Shown: piece by piece, positions 8,887 to 16,611 of the stretch | How positions within the stretch are numbered: position 1 is the stretch's first letter | How the letters are laid out: each line of letters begins with the position of its first letter | Assembly: GCA_002307725.1 (NCBI GenBank) | Contig: DBUB01000002.1 | Coordinates: forward strand, 143,058 to 207,057 | Direction of reading: 5' to 3' | DNA length: 64,000 nucleotides | Source: Alphaproteobacteria bacterium UBA1301 | GTDB taxonomy: Bacteria; Pseudomonadota; Alphaproteobacteria; Micropepsales; Micropepsaceae | The notes under the pieces: generated by a model | What the model was told of the DNA's origin: nothing | Seen by the model: the letters and a program-made list of their open reading frames with translations, nothing else | Database searches by the model: none | Program-made: the position numbers and the translations under genes

Positions 8887-8896
8887 TTATCCACAA
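8887..8896 (+). promoter_or_regulatory. Perfect DnaA box between parB and hisA
   Basis: TTATCCACAA in the 41-bp gap between the convergent parB and hisA genes. It overlaps the left arm of a small hairpin (8894-8916). Two perfect 10-mers within about 110 bp are unlikely by chance in 64 kb. Confidence 0.65.
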
Positions 8897-8916
8897 CACT
8901 TTTTATAGTGGTGTTG
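8894..8916. terminator. Possible terminator hairpin between parB and hisA
   Basis: CAACAC (8894-8899) pairs with GTGTTG (8911-8916) around a T-rich loop. The genes are convergent, so a bidirectional terminator is expected here. There is no clear T-tract after the stem, so the call is weak. Confidence 0.35.
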
Positions 8917-8919
8917 CCG

Positions 8920-9660
8920 CTACATATTAGCTTGTGGACTGTGCGCCAGCCGTAACGCGTCGGCGGCGTTGATGCGACCATCGTACAGCGCCCGTCCGAC
9001 CACCACGCCCTCGATATTCGGCTCATTTGCAGCGATCAGGGCTGCCACATCGCCAATGCCCGACACCCCACCTGAGGCGATCACCGGGATCGAAAGCGCC
9101 TTGGCCAAATCCGCCGTCGCTGCAACATTCACCCCGCCGAGCAAACCGTCGCGGTCAACATCGGTGTAGAGCACCGCCGCCACCCCGGCATCCTCGAACC
9201 GCTTGCCGAGTTCGATCGGGCTGACCGTGCTGGTTGCCGCCCAGCCCTCGGTCGCGATCATGCCATCCTTAGCATCGGCTCCAACCACAATTTGCCCGGG
9301 GAATGCGCGCGCCGCTTCTTTGACCAACGCCGGATTTATGAGAGCGACCGTCCCCAGGATGACCCGGGTAATCCCGGCCTCCAGCCAAGCGGCAATACCT
9401 TTCATGTCGCGAATGCCGCCGCCTAGCTCAATTGGCAGATCGATGGCGGCGCGGATTTTGGCCACGGCCGCGGCATTGACCGAACGACCTGCAAAGGCCC
9501 CGTTAAGATCAACGCAGTGCAGCCATTGGAACCCGGCCTCAGCGAACAGACGCGCTTGGGCAGCCGGGTCGTCGTTAAAGACAGTGGCGGTCGCCATCTC
9601 GCCGCGCTGCAGACGGACGCAGCGCCCGTCTTTCAGGTCGATGGCGGGCAGCAGGATCAC
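8920..9660 (-). CDS. hisA: Phosphoribosylformimino-5-aminoimidazole carboxamide ribotide isomerase HisA
   Basis: Catalyses the Amadori rearrangement of ProFAR to PRFAR in histidine synthesis. It is a 246-residue (beta/alpha)8 barrel. The first catalytic Asp is in LPAIDLKDG (residues 4-12), the second is in GADAKDG, and phosphate-binding segments ELGGGIRD and ASGGVSG are present. The start is GTG at 9660, inside the GTGA overlap with the hisH stop, so translation is probably coupled. Longer reading of the frame upstream (to 10125) is only antisense to or overlapping hisH and is rejected. Confidence 0.94.
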   Translation of the reverse strand: MILLPAIDLKDGRCVRLQRGEMATATVFNDDPAAQARLFAEAGFQWLHCVDLNGAFAGRSVNAAAVAKIRAAIDLPIELGGGIRDMKGIAAWLEAGITRVILGTVALINPALVKEAARAFPGQIVVGADAKDGMIATEGWAATSTVSPIELGKRFEDAGVAAVLYTDVDRDGLLGGVNVAATADLAKALSIPVIASGGVSGIGDVAALIAANEPNIEGVVVGRALYDGRINAADALRLAHSPQANM

Positions 9661-10301
9661 GGCGTCCAGTCCAGGAAATTTCCAAGGAAGCTGAGGCCCA
9701 TAGCCTGGCTTTTCTCTGGATGAAACTGAGTTCCGACAATGTTTTCCCGGCCAATCACCGCCGCCACCGCGCTGCCGTACTCTGTGGTGGCGAGCAAATG
9801 CGCCTTGTCGGCGGGTTTGAAGCAATAGGAGTGGACAAAATACGCGTGCGCACCGCCGTCGAGACCGGCGAATAAGATGTGGTTTTTGACGAAGCGAAGC
9901 TCGTTCCAGCCCATATGCGGAATCTTGAGCGCCGGATCGGACGGGGTTAGCCGCACCACCTCGCCCGGAATCCACGACAGACCTTTGTGGTCGCCAAACT
10001 CGCGCCCGACCGCCGCCAGAAGTTGCATGCCGACGCAGATGCCAAGAAACGGCACCTTTTTCACCAGCACCGCCTCGCGCAACGCTTCCACCATGCCGGG
10101 GAGCCTGGTCAGCCCGCCCATACAATCAGCAAAAGCGCCGACACCTGGCAGCACGATTCTTGCGGCCTTGGCGGCTACTGCCGGATCAGAGGTGACGACG
10201 ACGTCTCGGCTCAGGCCACGCTCCACCGCCGCCCGCGCGATCGCCTTTTCCGCGGACCGCAGGTTTCCAGAGCCGTAATCAATCAGGGCGACGAGCGACA
10301 T
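9657..10301 (-). CDS. hisH: Imidazole glycerol phosphate synthase glutaminase subunit HisH
   Basis: The class I glutamine amidotransferase that supplies ammonia to HisF for imidazole glycerol phosphate and AICAR formation. The protein is 214 residues. The nucleophilic Cys is in GICVGMQLL, and the His-Glu of the triad are in QFHPEKS. It is the first gene of a hisH-hisA pair. The partner hisF and hisB are not in the window, so the histidine genes are split in this genome. Confidence 0.95.
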   Translation of the reverse strand: MSLVALIDYGSGNLRSAEKAIARAAVERGLSRDVVVTSDPAVAAKAARIVLPGVGAFADCMGGLTRLPGMVEALREAVLVKKVPFLGICVGMQLLAAVGREFGDHKGLSWIPGEVVRLTPSDPALKIPHMGWNELRFVKNHILFAGLDGGAHAYFVHSYCFKPADKAHLLATTEYGSAVAAVIGRENIVGTQFHPEKSQAMGLSFLGNFLDWTP

Positions 10302-10532
10302 GGGGTTTCCCTTTGCGGCCGTTCCTTAGCCCAATCTTTCGCCCGCACCAACAGCGCCGATTGGCCACGAGGACGCAAGCCGCCTTGACCGCAAGACACG
10401 CCAGTCATGAAATAGAAAAACGTCCAACCCTTGCGAGGCCAGCCGTTTTCTTTCAAGGCCAGGTAAGGCGCGCGAGGGCACAGCCCTCACCCAAAAACTT
10501 GAAAACGAATGTACCAACCTATTGGAAAGCCA
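10302..10532. other. Divergent intergenic region hisH / quinone oxidoreductase
   Basis: A 231-bp gap between divergently transcribed genes, so both promoters should lie here. I see no convincing -35/-10 pair, riboswitch, or attenuator-like histidine-rich leader. Its composition is like the rest of the window. Confidence 0.5.
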
Positions 10533-11504
10533 ATGAAAGCCATTCGCATCTTGAAAACTGGCGGTCCTGATGTCCTCACCCTTCAGGAGGTGGAAACGCC
10601 GGTGCCCGGCCCCGGCCAAGTGCTGGTTCGCGCTGCCGCTATCGGCGTCAATTTCATCGACACCTATCACCGCTCCGGTCTTTACAAGCTGCCGCTGCCC
10701 AGCGGCATCGGCACCGAGGCGGCGGGTACGGTGGAAGCGGCTGGTGCGGATGTCACATCCTTCGCGCCGGGCGACCGGGTGGCTTACTGCACCGCCCCCA
10801 TCGGCGCTTATGCCGAAACCCATGTCGTCCCGACCGAAAAATTGGTGAAGCTGCCTGACGCGGTGTCCTTCGAAACCGCCGCCGCGGCGATGCTGAAGGG
10901 CCTGACGGTACAATACCTGCTGAAGCAGACCTTTGCCGTGCAACCAGGCCAGACCATTCTCGTCCATTCCGCCGCGGGTGGCGTCGGACTAATCGCTGGG
11001 CAATGGGCCAAGCACTTGGGGGCGCAGGTGATCGGTACGGTCGGGTCGGACGAAAAAATCGCCCTCGCCAAGGCCAACGGTTACGATTTGGTCTTGAACA
11101 TCAAACAGGACGACTGGGTCGCCAAGGTGCGCGAAGCCACTGCGGGCAACGGCGTGCCGGTGGTGTATGACTCCATCGGCAAAGACACGTTCGAAGCTTC
11201 GCTCGATTGCTTGGCGCCGCGCGGCTTGATGGTCAGTTTTGGCAATTCGAGCGGCGCCGTCGCCCCAATCTCGCCAGCCATTTTGTCGGCCAAGGGATCG
11301 CTTTATCTCACCCGCCCGACCTTATTCCATTACGCCGCCACACCACAGGCGCTGCAAGCGATGGCCAATGACCTGTTTACGGTGATCGCCGCCGGCGCAG
11401 TGAAAATCGCCGTCAACCAGCGCTTCGCCCTCGCTGATGCTCGCAAAGCCCACGAGGCTCTGCAGTCCCGCAAAACCACCGGCGCGACGATTCTGGTGCC
11501 TTAA
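10533..11504 (+). CDS. NADPH:quinone oxidoreductase (zeta-crystallin type, MDR superfamily)
   Basis: A 323-residue zinc-free medium-chain dehydrogenase/reductase, probably reducing quinones or enones with NADPH in the cytoplasm. The start at MKAIRILKTGGP has a GGAAAG site. The GroES-like N-terminal domain has FIDTYHRSGLY and GTEAAGTVEA. The Rossmann domain has the AAGGVG motif near residue 150. The family is broad and the physiological substrate is not deducible. The gene ends at a strong bidirectional terminator shared with rho. Confidence 0.88.
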   Translation: MKAIRILKTGGPDVLTLQEVETPVPGPGQVLVRAAAIGVNFIDTYHRSGLYKLPLPSGIGTEAAGTVEAAGADVTSFAPGDRVAYCTAPIGAYAETHVVPTEKLVKLPDAVSFETAAAAMLKGLTVQYLLKQTFAVQPGQTILVHSAAGGVGLIAGQWAKHLGAQVIGTVGSDEKIALAKANGYDLVLNIKQDDWVAKVREATAGNGVPVVYDSIGKDTFEASLDCLAPRGLMVSFGNSSGAVAPISPAILSAKGSLYLTRPTLFHYAATPQALQAMANDLFTVIAAGAVKIAVNQRFALADARKAHEALQSRKTTGATILVP

Positions 11505-11506
11505 AC

Positions 11507-11536
11507 AACAAGGACGGTGTCACCACCGTCCTTGTT
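11507..11536. terminator. Bidirectional terminator between the quinone oxidoreductase gene and rho
   Basis: A perfect 13-bp stem, AACAAGGACGGTG with CACCGTCCTTGTT, has a TCAC loop. It sits between convergent genes. The T-tract is short on both strands, but the stem is very stable. Confidence 0.75.
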
Positions 11537-11559
11537 TGCTGACAAACGATCCATTCGGA

Positions 11560-12843
11560 TCAGGTATTCATGCTCTCGAAGAATTCGCCGTTGTTCTTGG
11601 TGGAACGCAGCTTGTCGAGCAGGAACTCAATAGCATCCACCGTGCCCATCGGCGCCAGGATGCGGCGCAGCACATAGGTCTTTGACAGGGTGCCTTTGTC
11701 GAGCAGCAGCTCGTCCTTGCGGGTGCCTGACTTGAGGATATCGATGGCTGGGAAGATACGCTTGTCGGCCACTTTGCGATCGAGGATGATTTCCGAATTG
11801 CCGGTCCCCTTGAACTCCTCGAAAATCACTTCGTCCATGCGGCTGCCGGTATCGATCAGCGCGGTGGCGATGATGGTCAGCGAGCCGCCTTCCTCAATGT
11901 TGCGGGCTGCGCCGAAGAAGCGCTTGGGGCGCTGCAGGGCGTTGGCGTCGACACCACCAGTCAGCACTTTGCCGGACGACGGCACCACGGTGTTGTAAGC
12001 GCGGCCGAGGCGGGTGATGGAATCGAGCAAGATAACAACATCTCGCTTGTGTTCGACCAGGCGCTTGGCCTTTTCGATCACCATTTCGGCAACCTGAACG
12101 TGGCGGGTGGCTGGTTCGTCAAAGGTGGAGGAAATCACCTCACCCTTCACTGACCGCTGCATATCGGTCACTTCTTCAGGCCGCTCGTCGATCAAGAGCA
12201 CGATCAGATAGCACTCGGGATGATTGGCCGAGATCGCCCGTGCAATGTTCTGCAAAATGACGGTCTTGCCGGTACGCGGCTGGGCGGTGATCAGGGCGCG
12301 CTGGCCCATGCCCTGCGGCGACACGATGTCGATGACGCGCCCGGTCTTGTCCTTGATAGTCGGATCTTCGATTTCCATCTTCAGCCAGCGCGTCGGATAG
12401 AGCGGCGTGAGGTTGTCGAAGTGAACCTTGTGTTTGATCTTCTCAGGGTCTTCGAAATTGATCGTCGTGACCTTGAGCAGCGCGAAATAGCGTTCCCCGT
12501 CTTTCGGCGACCGGATTGGGCCTTCTACCGTGTCGCCGGTGCGAAGACCGAAGCGGCGGATCTGCGACGGCGACACATAGATGTCGTCGGGCCCGGCCAG
12601 ATAATTGGATTCCGGCGAGCGCAAAAAGCCAAAGCCGTCCTGCAGGGTCTCAAGCACGCCCGCACCAGTGATCTCGACATTGCGGTCCGCCAATTCCTTG
12701 AGGATGGCGAACATCATGTCCTGCTTGCGCATCGTTGAGGCGTTCTCGATTTCGAGCTCCTCGGCGAAGGACAAAAGATCGGTCGGGGTTTTCGCTTTCA
12801 GATCCTGCAGCTTCATGGCTTGCAGGCCGTTTTGCACCGTCAT
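11560..12843 (-). CDS. rho: Transcription termination factor Rho
   Basis: A hexameric RNA-dependent ATPase and helicase that ends transcription at C-rich untranslated RNA. The protein is 427 residues. It has the Rho N-terminal helical domain starting MKLQDLKAKTP, the cold-shock RNA-binding domain with GFLRSP, Walker A QPRTGKTV, Walker B VVILLDSITR, and the Q/R-loop region. The ATG at 12843 has an AGG-type ribosome site nine bases upstream; a second ATG at 12816 lacks one. A candidate promoter lies about 130 bp upstream, next to an AT-rich insertion. Confidence 0.97.
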   Translation of the reverse strand: MTVQNGLQAMKLQDLKAKTPTDLLSFAEELEIENASTMRKQDMMFAILKELADRNVEITGAGVLETLQDGFGFLRSPESNYLAGPDDIYVSPSQIRRFGLRTGDTVEGPIRSPKDGERYFALLKVTTINFEDPEKIKHKVHFDNLTPLYPTRWLKMEIEDPTIKDKTGRVIDIVSPQGMGQRALITAQPRTGKTVILQNIARAISANHPECYLIVLLIDERPEEVTDMQRSVKGEVISSTFDEPATRHVQVAEMVIEKAKRLVEHKRDVVILLDSITRLGRAYNTVVPSSGKVLTGGVDANALQRPKRFFGAARNIEEGGSLTIIATALIDTGSRMDEVIFEEFKGTGNSEIILDRKVADKRIFPAIDILKSGTRKDELLLDKGTLSKTYVLRRILAPMGTVDAIEFLLDKLRSTKNNGEFFESMNT

Positions 12844-12975
12844 GGGAATAGCACCTGGGCATACCCGTAAGAATGTCTCACGGGATGGATTGTGGAGAAC
12901 AACCCCCCTTGGCTCGATGCCATGACGGCCCGCAAGGACGCGGCCGATCGGGTGGGTTCAATGGGGAACTAATTA

Positions 12976-13003
12976 TTTATACCGCGCTTTGCCGCCAATG
13001 CAA
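12976..13003 (-). promoter_or_regulatory. Candidate sigma-70-type promoter of rho
   Basis: On the minus strand TTGCAT (13003-12998) and TATAAA (12981-12976) are separated by 16 bp. Transcription would start near 12970, giving rho a leader of about 125 nt. Such a leader could hold the autoregulatory Rho-dependent attenuation known for rho in other bacteria; that is inference. Confidence 0.42.
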
Positions 13004-13005
13004 AG

Positions 13006-13230
13006 CTAGACAGAAAATTCTTCTTTCACCCGTTTTACGGCTGAAGCTAACTGCTCCATAGTAGCGAGAGTACGAATCGTTACAATCGGCCCTTCAACCG
13101 CCAATATGTAGCCGAGTTTTCCTAATTCTCTCAACATAACTGCAGAGACGTGTTTGCTATCAACACAGACTTCAAAGACGCTTGCCAAGGTGAAACTGCT
13201 GGAGCCTGCAATTACTCGCGCCATACCCAT
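13006..13230 (-). CDS. Small protein of unknown function (74 residues)
   Basis: I do not recognise this protein. The start is set at ATG 13230 because AGGAG lies nine bases upstream. A TTG at 13323 would lengthen it by 31 residues but has no better site and would place the start in a 14-bp palindrome. The sequence alternates predicted strands and helices (SSSFTLASVFEVCVDS, AVMLRELGKLGYI, VTIRTL, QLASAVKRVKEEF), suggesting a small alpha/beta fold. Codon use and base composition are clearly more AT-rich than its neighbours, which suggests horizontal transfer. It is divergent from the MerR-like gene at 13458. Confidence 0.5.
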   Translation of the reverse strand: MGMARVIAGSSSFTLASVFEVCVDSKHVSAVMLRELGKLGYILAVEGPIVTIRTLATMEQLASAVKRVKEEFSV

Positions 13231-13321
13231 GGTTGGGGTCTCCTGCTTAACTCTGCCAATTCGCTCGCTTTCGCTTCCCACCACCTCATTCCTGAAAACC
13301 ACAACATCCAGCTCAGAAGAC

Positions 13322-13335
13322 AATATCTAGATATT
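13322..13335. promoter_or_regulatory. 14-bp perfect palindrome, candidate operator
   Basis: AATATCTAGATATT is a perfect palindrome in the 227-bp AT-rich gap between the divergent small gene and the MerR-like gene. It is followed by the smaller inverted repeat GTAT-TCAG-ATAC. MerR-type regulators bind such dyads, so it may be an operator for both genes. Confidence 0.4.
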
Positions 13336-13406
13336 CGATAGTATTCAGATACAGCAATTAGCTATCCGTCAAGTCCTTAGTTGGCACAACGTTCTATCTA
13401 TACAAG

Positions 13407-13438
13407 TTGCCGATGTATGCTGTATTTAAAAATATAGT
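13407..13438 (+). promoter_or_regulatory. Possible long-spacer promoter of the MerR-like gene
   Basis: TTGCCG (13407-13412) and TATAGT (13433-13438) are separated by 20 bp. Promoters controlled by MerR proteins typically have 19-20 bp spacers, so this fits autoregulation. The elements are weak and the call is tentative. Confidence 0.25.
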
Positions 13439-13457
13439 CTTGCTCAGGACTATGATT

Positions 13458-13904
13458 ATGGCCACGCCAGAGCGATTTGAAATTAGACAAGTTTCGCGAA
13501 TCACCAAACTTTCAGAGGCAATGATCAATTACCTCTGCCGATCCGGTCTGTTAATTCCAAGTGTACGAAAAGGAAAACGAGGTAGAGGGAAGCCTCGTAT
13601 ATTTTCGTATCCCGATTTGCTCTATATAATTTCGGTGAAATCGCTGCTTGATAGGGGCGTTAGTGTTACAAGAATTTCGAAATGCCTTAAGCAACTAAAA
13701 ATTCAGTGCGATGAATCCTGTACGTTGAAGGAACTTTCCGAAGTTCGATTATTAGTCACAGATGGAAACGCAGTATTTCGTTTGAGCAAGGAAAATACTC
13801 TCGAAAATCTGACAAATAATGGTCAGTTCGAATTCCTATTTATACTTGACCATCTGAACCTTAAGTCCGAACTAGATAAAATCATCTTGGCAGAAGCGGC
13901 TTAA
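13458..13904 (+). CDS. MerR-like winged-helix transcriptional regulator
   Basis: A 148-residue protein starting at MATPERFEIRQV. The ATG at 13458 has CAGGA eight bases upstream, and the nearer ATG at 13452 is too close to that site. Residues about 6-80 form a MerR-type helix-turn-helix with a wing (VSRITKLSEAMINYLCRSGLL, then GKRGRGKPRIFSYPDL). The C-terminal part is short and lacks a recognisable metal or drug-binding domain; it ends in a strand-rich stretch and a helix. The gene is AT-rich compared with neighbours. It overlaps the hemJ stop by 4 bp in a convergent arrangement. The target and signal are unknown. Confidence 0.68.
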   Translation: MATPERFEIRQVSRITKLSEAMINYLCRSGLLIPSVRKGKRGRGKPRIFSYPDLLYIISVKSLLDRGVSVTRISKCLKQLKIQCDESCTLKELSEVRLLVTDGNAVFRLSKENTLENLTNNGQFEFLFILDHLNLKSELDKIILAEAA

Positions 13905-14344
13905 AAAGCTTTGGTCACCACTAAAATAACGATAGCAATCATGAACAGGGTCGGTAGCTCGTTCCAGAAGCGGAAAAACCGCCCGGTTCGCGCGTTTTTC
14001 CCGCGTGCAAAATCGTGGGCAAACAAGACGTTGGTGACATGCACCCAGGTCAGTCCTGCCACTAGGCCAAGTTTCATCTGGAACCAGCCTGCCTCCCACC
14101 AGTCGTTGAGCCACGCCATGGTGAGACCAAAGGTCCATACCAGGACCAGCGCCGGCAGCATGATCGCTTTGAGCAGACGCCGCTCCATGGTGCAGAAGCG
14201 CTCATAATCTGCCGCGCCCACCACCGTTTCGGTGTGATAAACGAACAGCCGCGGCAGATAGAACATGCCACTCATCCAGGCGATCACGGCGATGATGTGC
14301 AGCGCCTTGATCAACAGGTAATATTCGAGCAGCCACTCTCTCAT
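13901..14344 (-). CDS. hemJ: Protoporphyrinogen IX oxidase HemJ
   Basis: A small integral membrane protein of 147 residues that converts protoporphyrinogen IX to protoporphyrin IX, the step before ferrochelatase. About four hydrophobic helices are visible. The conserved His of family members is in YLLIKALHIIAVIAWMSG, and GMFYLPRLFVYH and MKLGLVAGL are also hallmarks. It forms an operon with hemH and hemE, overlapping hemH by 4 bp (ATGA). Context and sequence agree well. Confidence 0.92.
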   Translation of the reverse strand: MREWLLEYYLLIKALHIIAVIAWMSGMFYLPRLFVYHTETVVGAADYERFCTMERRLLKAIMLPALVLVWTFGLTMAWLNDWWEAGWFQMKLGLVAGLTWVHVTNVLFAHDFARGKNARTGRFFRFWNELPTLFMIAIVILVVTKAF

Positions 14345-15345
14345 TGCTTTTCAATCCGCGGGCAACAAGGGCTGGATTGGGAACATATCCGCTTTCCTTC
14401 GCCCGCAATTGATTCCAGCACAAGGCTCTTCAGACCGGCAATGAATTCTGGCCGCACGCTGACGGTGGGAGCGCGCAGGTAGTCCCTCACCCCGGCCTCG
14501 CGCGCCAGATGGGCATATTCGATGTCCAGTTCAACCAGGGTTTCGGAATGTTCCGAAACAAAGGCTACCGGCACGATGATCACACCCTTGCCATCGGCGC
14601 CAGCGCGGTGGATTTCAGCATCGGTCGCTGGACCAATCCACTCCAGCGGCCCAACCCGGCTCTGGTAGCAGATCGAGAAATCTTCCCAGCCCAAGCGCTG
14701 CACCAGGGCCGCCGCCGTTTGCTCAACCTGGCCTTGATAGGGATCGCCACGAGCAATCACCTGTTTGGGCAAGCCGTGGGCCGACACCAACAGCCGATAG
14801 GAAACGTCGGGTTTTGCCTTCTGCAGGGTGTCGCAGATCGCCGCCGCCAGCGCCGCGATGAACCCCGGTAGCACCGGATAGCAGCAAATGGTTGTGGTCG
14901 GCGCAATGATCCCGGCGGCCTTGCCTGCACGTTGCCATTCCGCAAGCGATGACCCTGTGGTGGTGGTCGAAAATTGCGGATAAAGCGGCAGCAACACCAC
15001 ATGATCGGGTTTGAACGCCGCCACCGCCGCGGCCGCCTCGCGTGTGAATGGTTTCCAGCAGCGCATGGCGATGAAGACCCGCGTCTGGTGTTTGGTGAGG
15101 ACACGTTCGAGCGCGTTGGCCTGTGCCATTGTCTCGGGCAGAATCGGTGAACGTCCGCCGATCCTGGCGTAAATTTTCTGGGCAATTGGGGCGCGCTTCT
15201 TGGCGATGAACCATGCTAACGGCTTGCGGATCAACCCTGGCAACGACAGCACTGCGGGATCACTAAACAAATTCCGCAAGAACGGCTCGACCGCTTCCGG
15301 GCAATCCGGCCCGCCGAGATTGAACAAAACGACAGCGAGTTTCAT
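14341..15345 (-). CDS. hemH: Ferrochelatase HemH
   Basis: Inserts ferrous iron into protoporphyrin IX to make protoheme. The protein is 334 residues, starting at MKLAVVLFNLGGPD, typical of the family. PLYPQFSTTTTGS and the catalytic His region LLVSAHGLPK are visible, as is CYQSRVGPLEWIGP. The start lies in an ATGA overlap with the hemE stop, and the stop overlaps the hemJ start in the same way, so the three enzymes are translationally coupled. The C-terminus carries a few extra Cys residues (ICSQSSPCC); whether they bind a cluster is unknown. Confidence 0.95.
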   Translation of the reverse strand: MKLAVVLFNLGGPDCPEAVEPFLRNLFSDPAVLSLPGLIRKPLAWFIAKKRAPIAQKIYARIGGRSPILPETMAQANALERVLTKHQTRVFIAMRCWKPFTREAAAAVAAFKPDHVVLLPLYPQFSTTTTGSSLAEWQRAGKAAGIIAPTTTICCYPVLPGFIAALAAAICDTLQKAKPDVSYRLLVSAHGLPKQVIARGDPYQGQVEQTAAALVQRLGWEDFSICYQSRVGPLEWIGPATDAEIHRAGADGKGVIIVPVAFVSEHSETLVELDIEYAHLAREAGVRDYLRAPTVSVRPEFIAGLKSLVLESIAGEGKRICSQSSPCCPRIEKQ

Positions 15346-16358
15346 CGTGCGTTCCGCACTAGCTTCACCAGTTCTTGTACATGGCTGATCGGGGTTTCCT
15401 TCAGGATGCCATGACCGAGATTGAAGATAAATGGTTTTCCATGTGCCGCCGTCAGGATGTCGTTCACCCCTTCTTGCAGCGCCGCACCGCCTACCACCAA
15501 AACAAGCGGATCGAGATTGCCTTGCACCACCGCCCCCAATCGCTCCACAGCCCAATCCATCGCAACCGACGGATCGATCGAAATCCCATCGACACCGGTC
15601 GTATTGGCGTAGCGTTCAAGCTGAGCCAATCCAGCGCCGCGCGGAAAACCGATGATAGGGGCACCGGGAATGGCGGTGCGTACATTGTGCACAATCGCGG
15701 CGGTCGGTTTCACCACAAAGCGTTCGAATAGTTTAGGCGGCAGGCCGCCAGCCCAACTGTCGAAGATCTGCACCGCATCGGCGCCCGCCTCCAGCTGCCA
15801 AATCAAATGCTGCGATACACAATCCACCAACCGATCGATCAGGCGTTGAAACCCGTCCAAATCGCGATAAGCCCAAAGGCGTGCCGCTTTCTGCTCGTCG
15901 TTACCACCACCCGCCGTGTAGACGGCAAGCGTCCACGGCGCGCCAGCAAAGCCAATCAGCGCTTTCTCCGGAGCGAGCCTGGGCCGTGTCAGGGCAAGGG
16001 TCCGATAAACCGGCTCCAGCACCTGCCGCCAATATACCGAATCACGCTCCAGTCCCTCTGCAGAGGCCAAGGGAGGAAGTTTTGGCCCTTCATCGAAGGT
16101 TACTGGGTGGCCCAAGGCCATCACGACGGTGAGAATATCGGAAAAAACGATCGCCGCGTCGAAATCAAACCGCCAAATCGGTTGTAGCGTCACTTCTGAA
16201 GCCAGTTCCGGATCGCCGCACAATCCTAAAAAAGAACCCGCTCGGCTTCGCGTCTCTCGATATTCCGCTAGATAGCGCCCAGCCTGACGCATCATCCAGA
16301 CCGGTGGCGGACACTCCGACTTTTTTCCAGTAAGCACATCCAAGAACAGACCAGACAA
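15342..16358 (-). CDS. hemE: Uroporphyrinogen decarboxylase HemE
   Basis: Decarboxylates the four acetate side chains of uroporphyrinogen III to give coproporphyrinogen III. The protein is 338 residues, with the substrate-binding MMRQAGRYLAEYRE near the N-terminus and the AIVFSDIL segment. The start is TTG at 16358 with AGGAG seven bases upstream; no closer ATG fits the conserved N-terminus. It heads the hemE-hemH-hemJ operon. In Caulobacter and several relatives the chromosomal origin lies directly upstream of hemE. Confidence 0.95.
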   Translation of the reverse strand: MSGLFLDVLTGKKSECPPPVWMMRQAGRYLAEYRETRSRAGSFLGLCGDPELASEVTLQPIWRFDFDAAIVFSDILTVVMALGHPVTFDEGPKLPPLASAEGLERDSVYWRQVLEPVYRTLALTRPRLAPEKALIGFAGAPWTLAVYTAGGGNDEQKAARLWAYRDLDGFQRLIDRLVDCVSQHLIWQLEAGADAVQIFDSWAGGLPPKLFERFVVKPTAAIVHNVRTAIPGAPIIGFPRGAGLAQLERYANTTGVDGISIDPSVAMDWAVERLGAVVQGNLDPLVLVVGGAALQEGVNDILTAAHGKPFIFNLGHGILKETPISHVQELVKLVRNAR

Positions 16359-16611
16359 AACAAGACTCCTAAGTTAAAGGATTCTGAAGATGTTGTTTGG
16401 GGTGTGAATTGTGGAACGCTCGGGGGATGGCGAAAGTTGCGAAGCGGAGTATAGGCGAGTTCAAGGACTTGCGCCTTACGATTTGTACGCCTCAGGCTCC
16501 TCCTCGGTGCACGGACCGGTGACTCCTAAGGGGTAAAGACGCACAGTTTGAACAGCGCCGTAGTTATGCGCATAGTTGGAGCGAAGCAGTGGACAGTTGG
16601 GGAGTAAAATT
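16359..16611. other. Divergent gap between hemE and the PPSR gene, positional candidate for oriC
   Basis: 253 bp between divergent genes. By position it corresponds to the Caulobacter-type origin, and transcription on both sides points away from it. It holds a 10-bp palindrome TATGCGCATA (16565-16574), a TTGTGGA match at 16409-16415 and a TTAA-N7-TGAA near-match to a CtrA half-site pair (16374-16388). I see no perfect DnaA box and no strongly AT-rich stretch, so origin function is unproven. It must contain the promoters of both flanking genes. Confidence 0.4.

Noticed and set aside
9661..10125. N-terminal extension of HisA in the same frame
   Set aside because: It would cover most of hisH, and HisA homologues begin at the ILLPAIDLKDG segment, where a coupled GTG is present.
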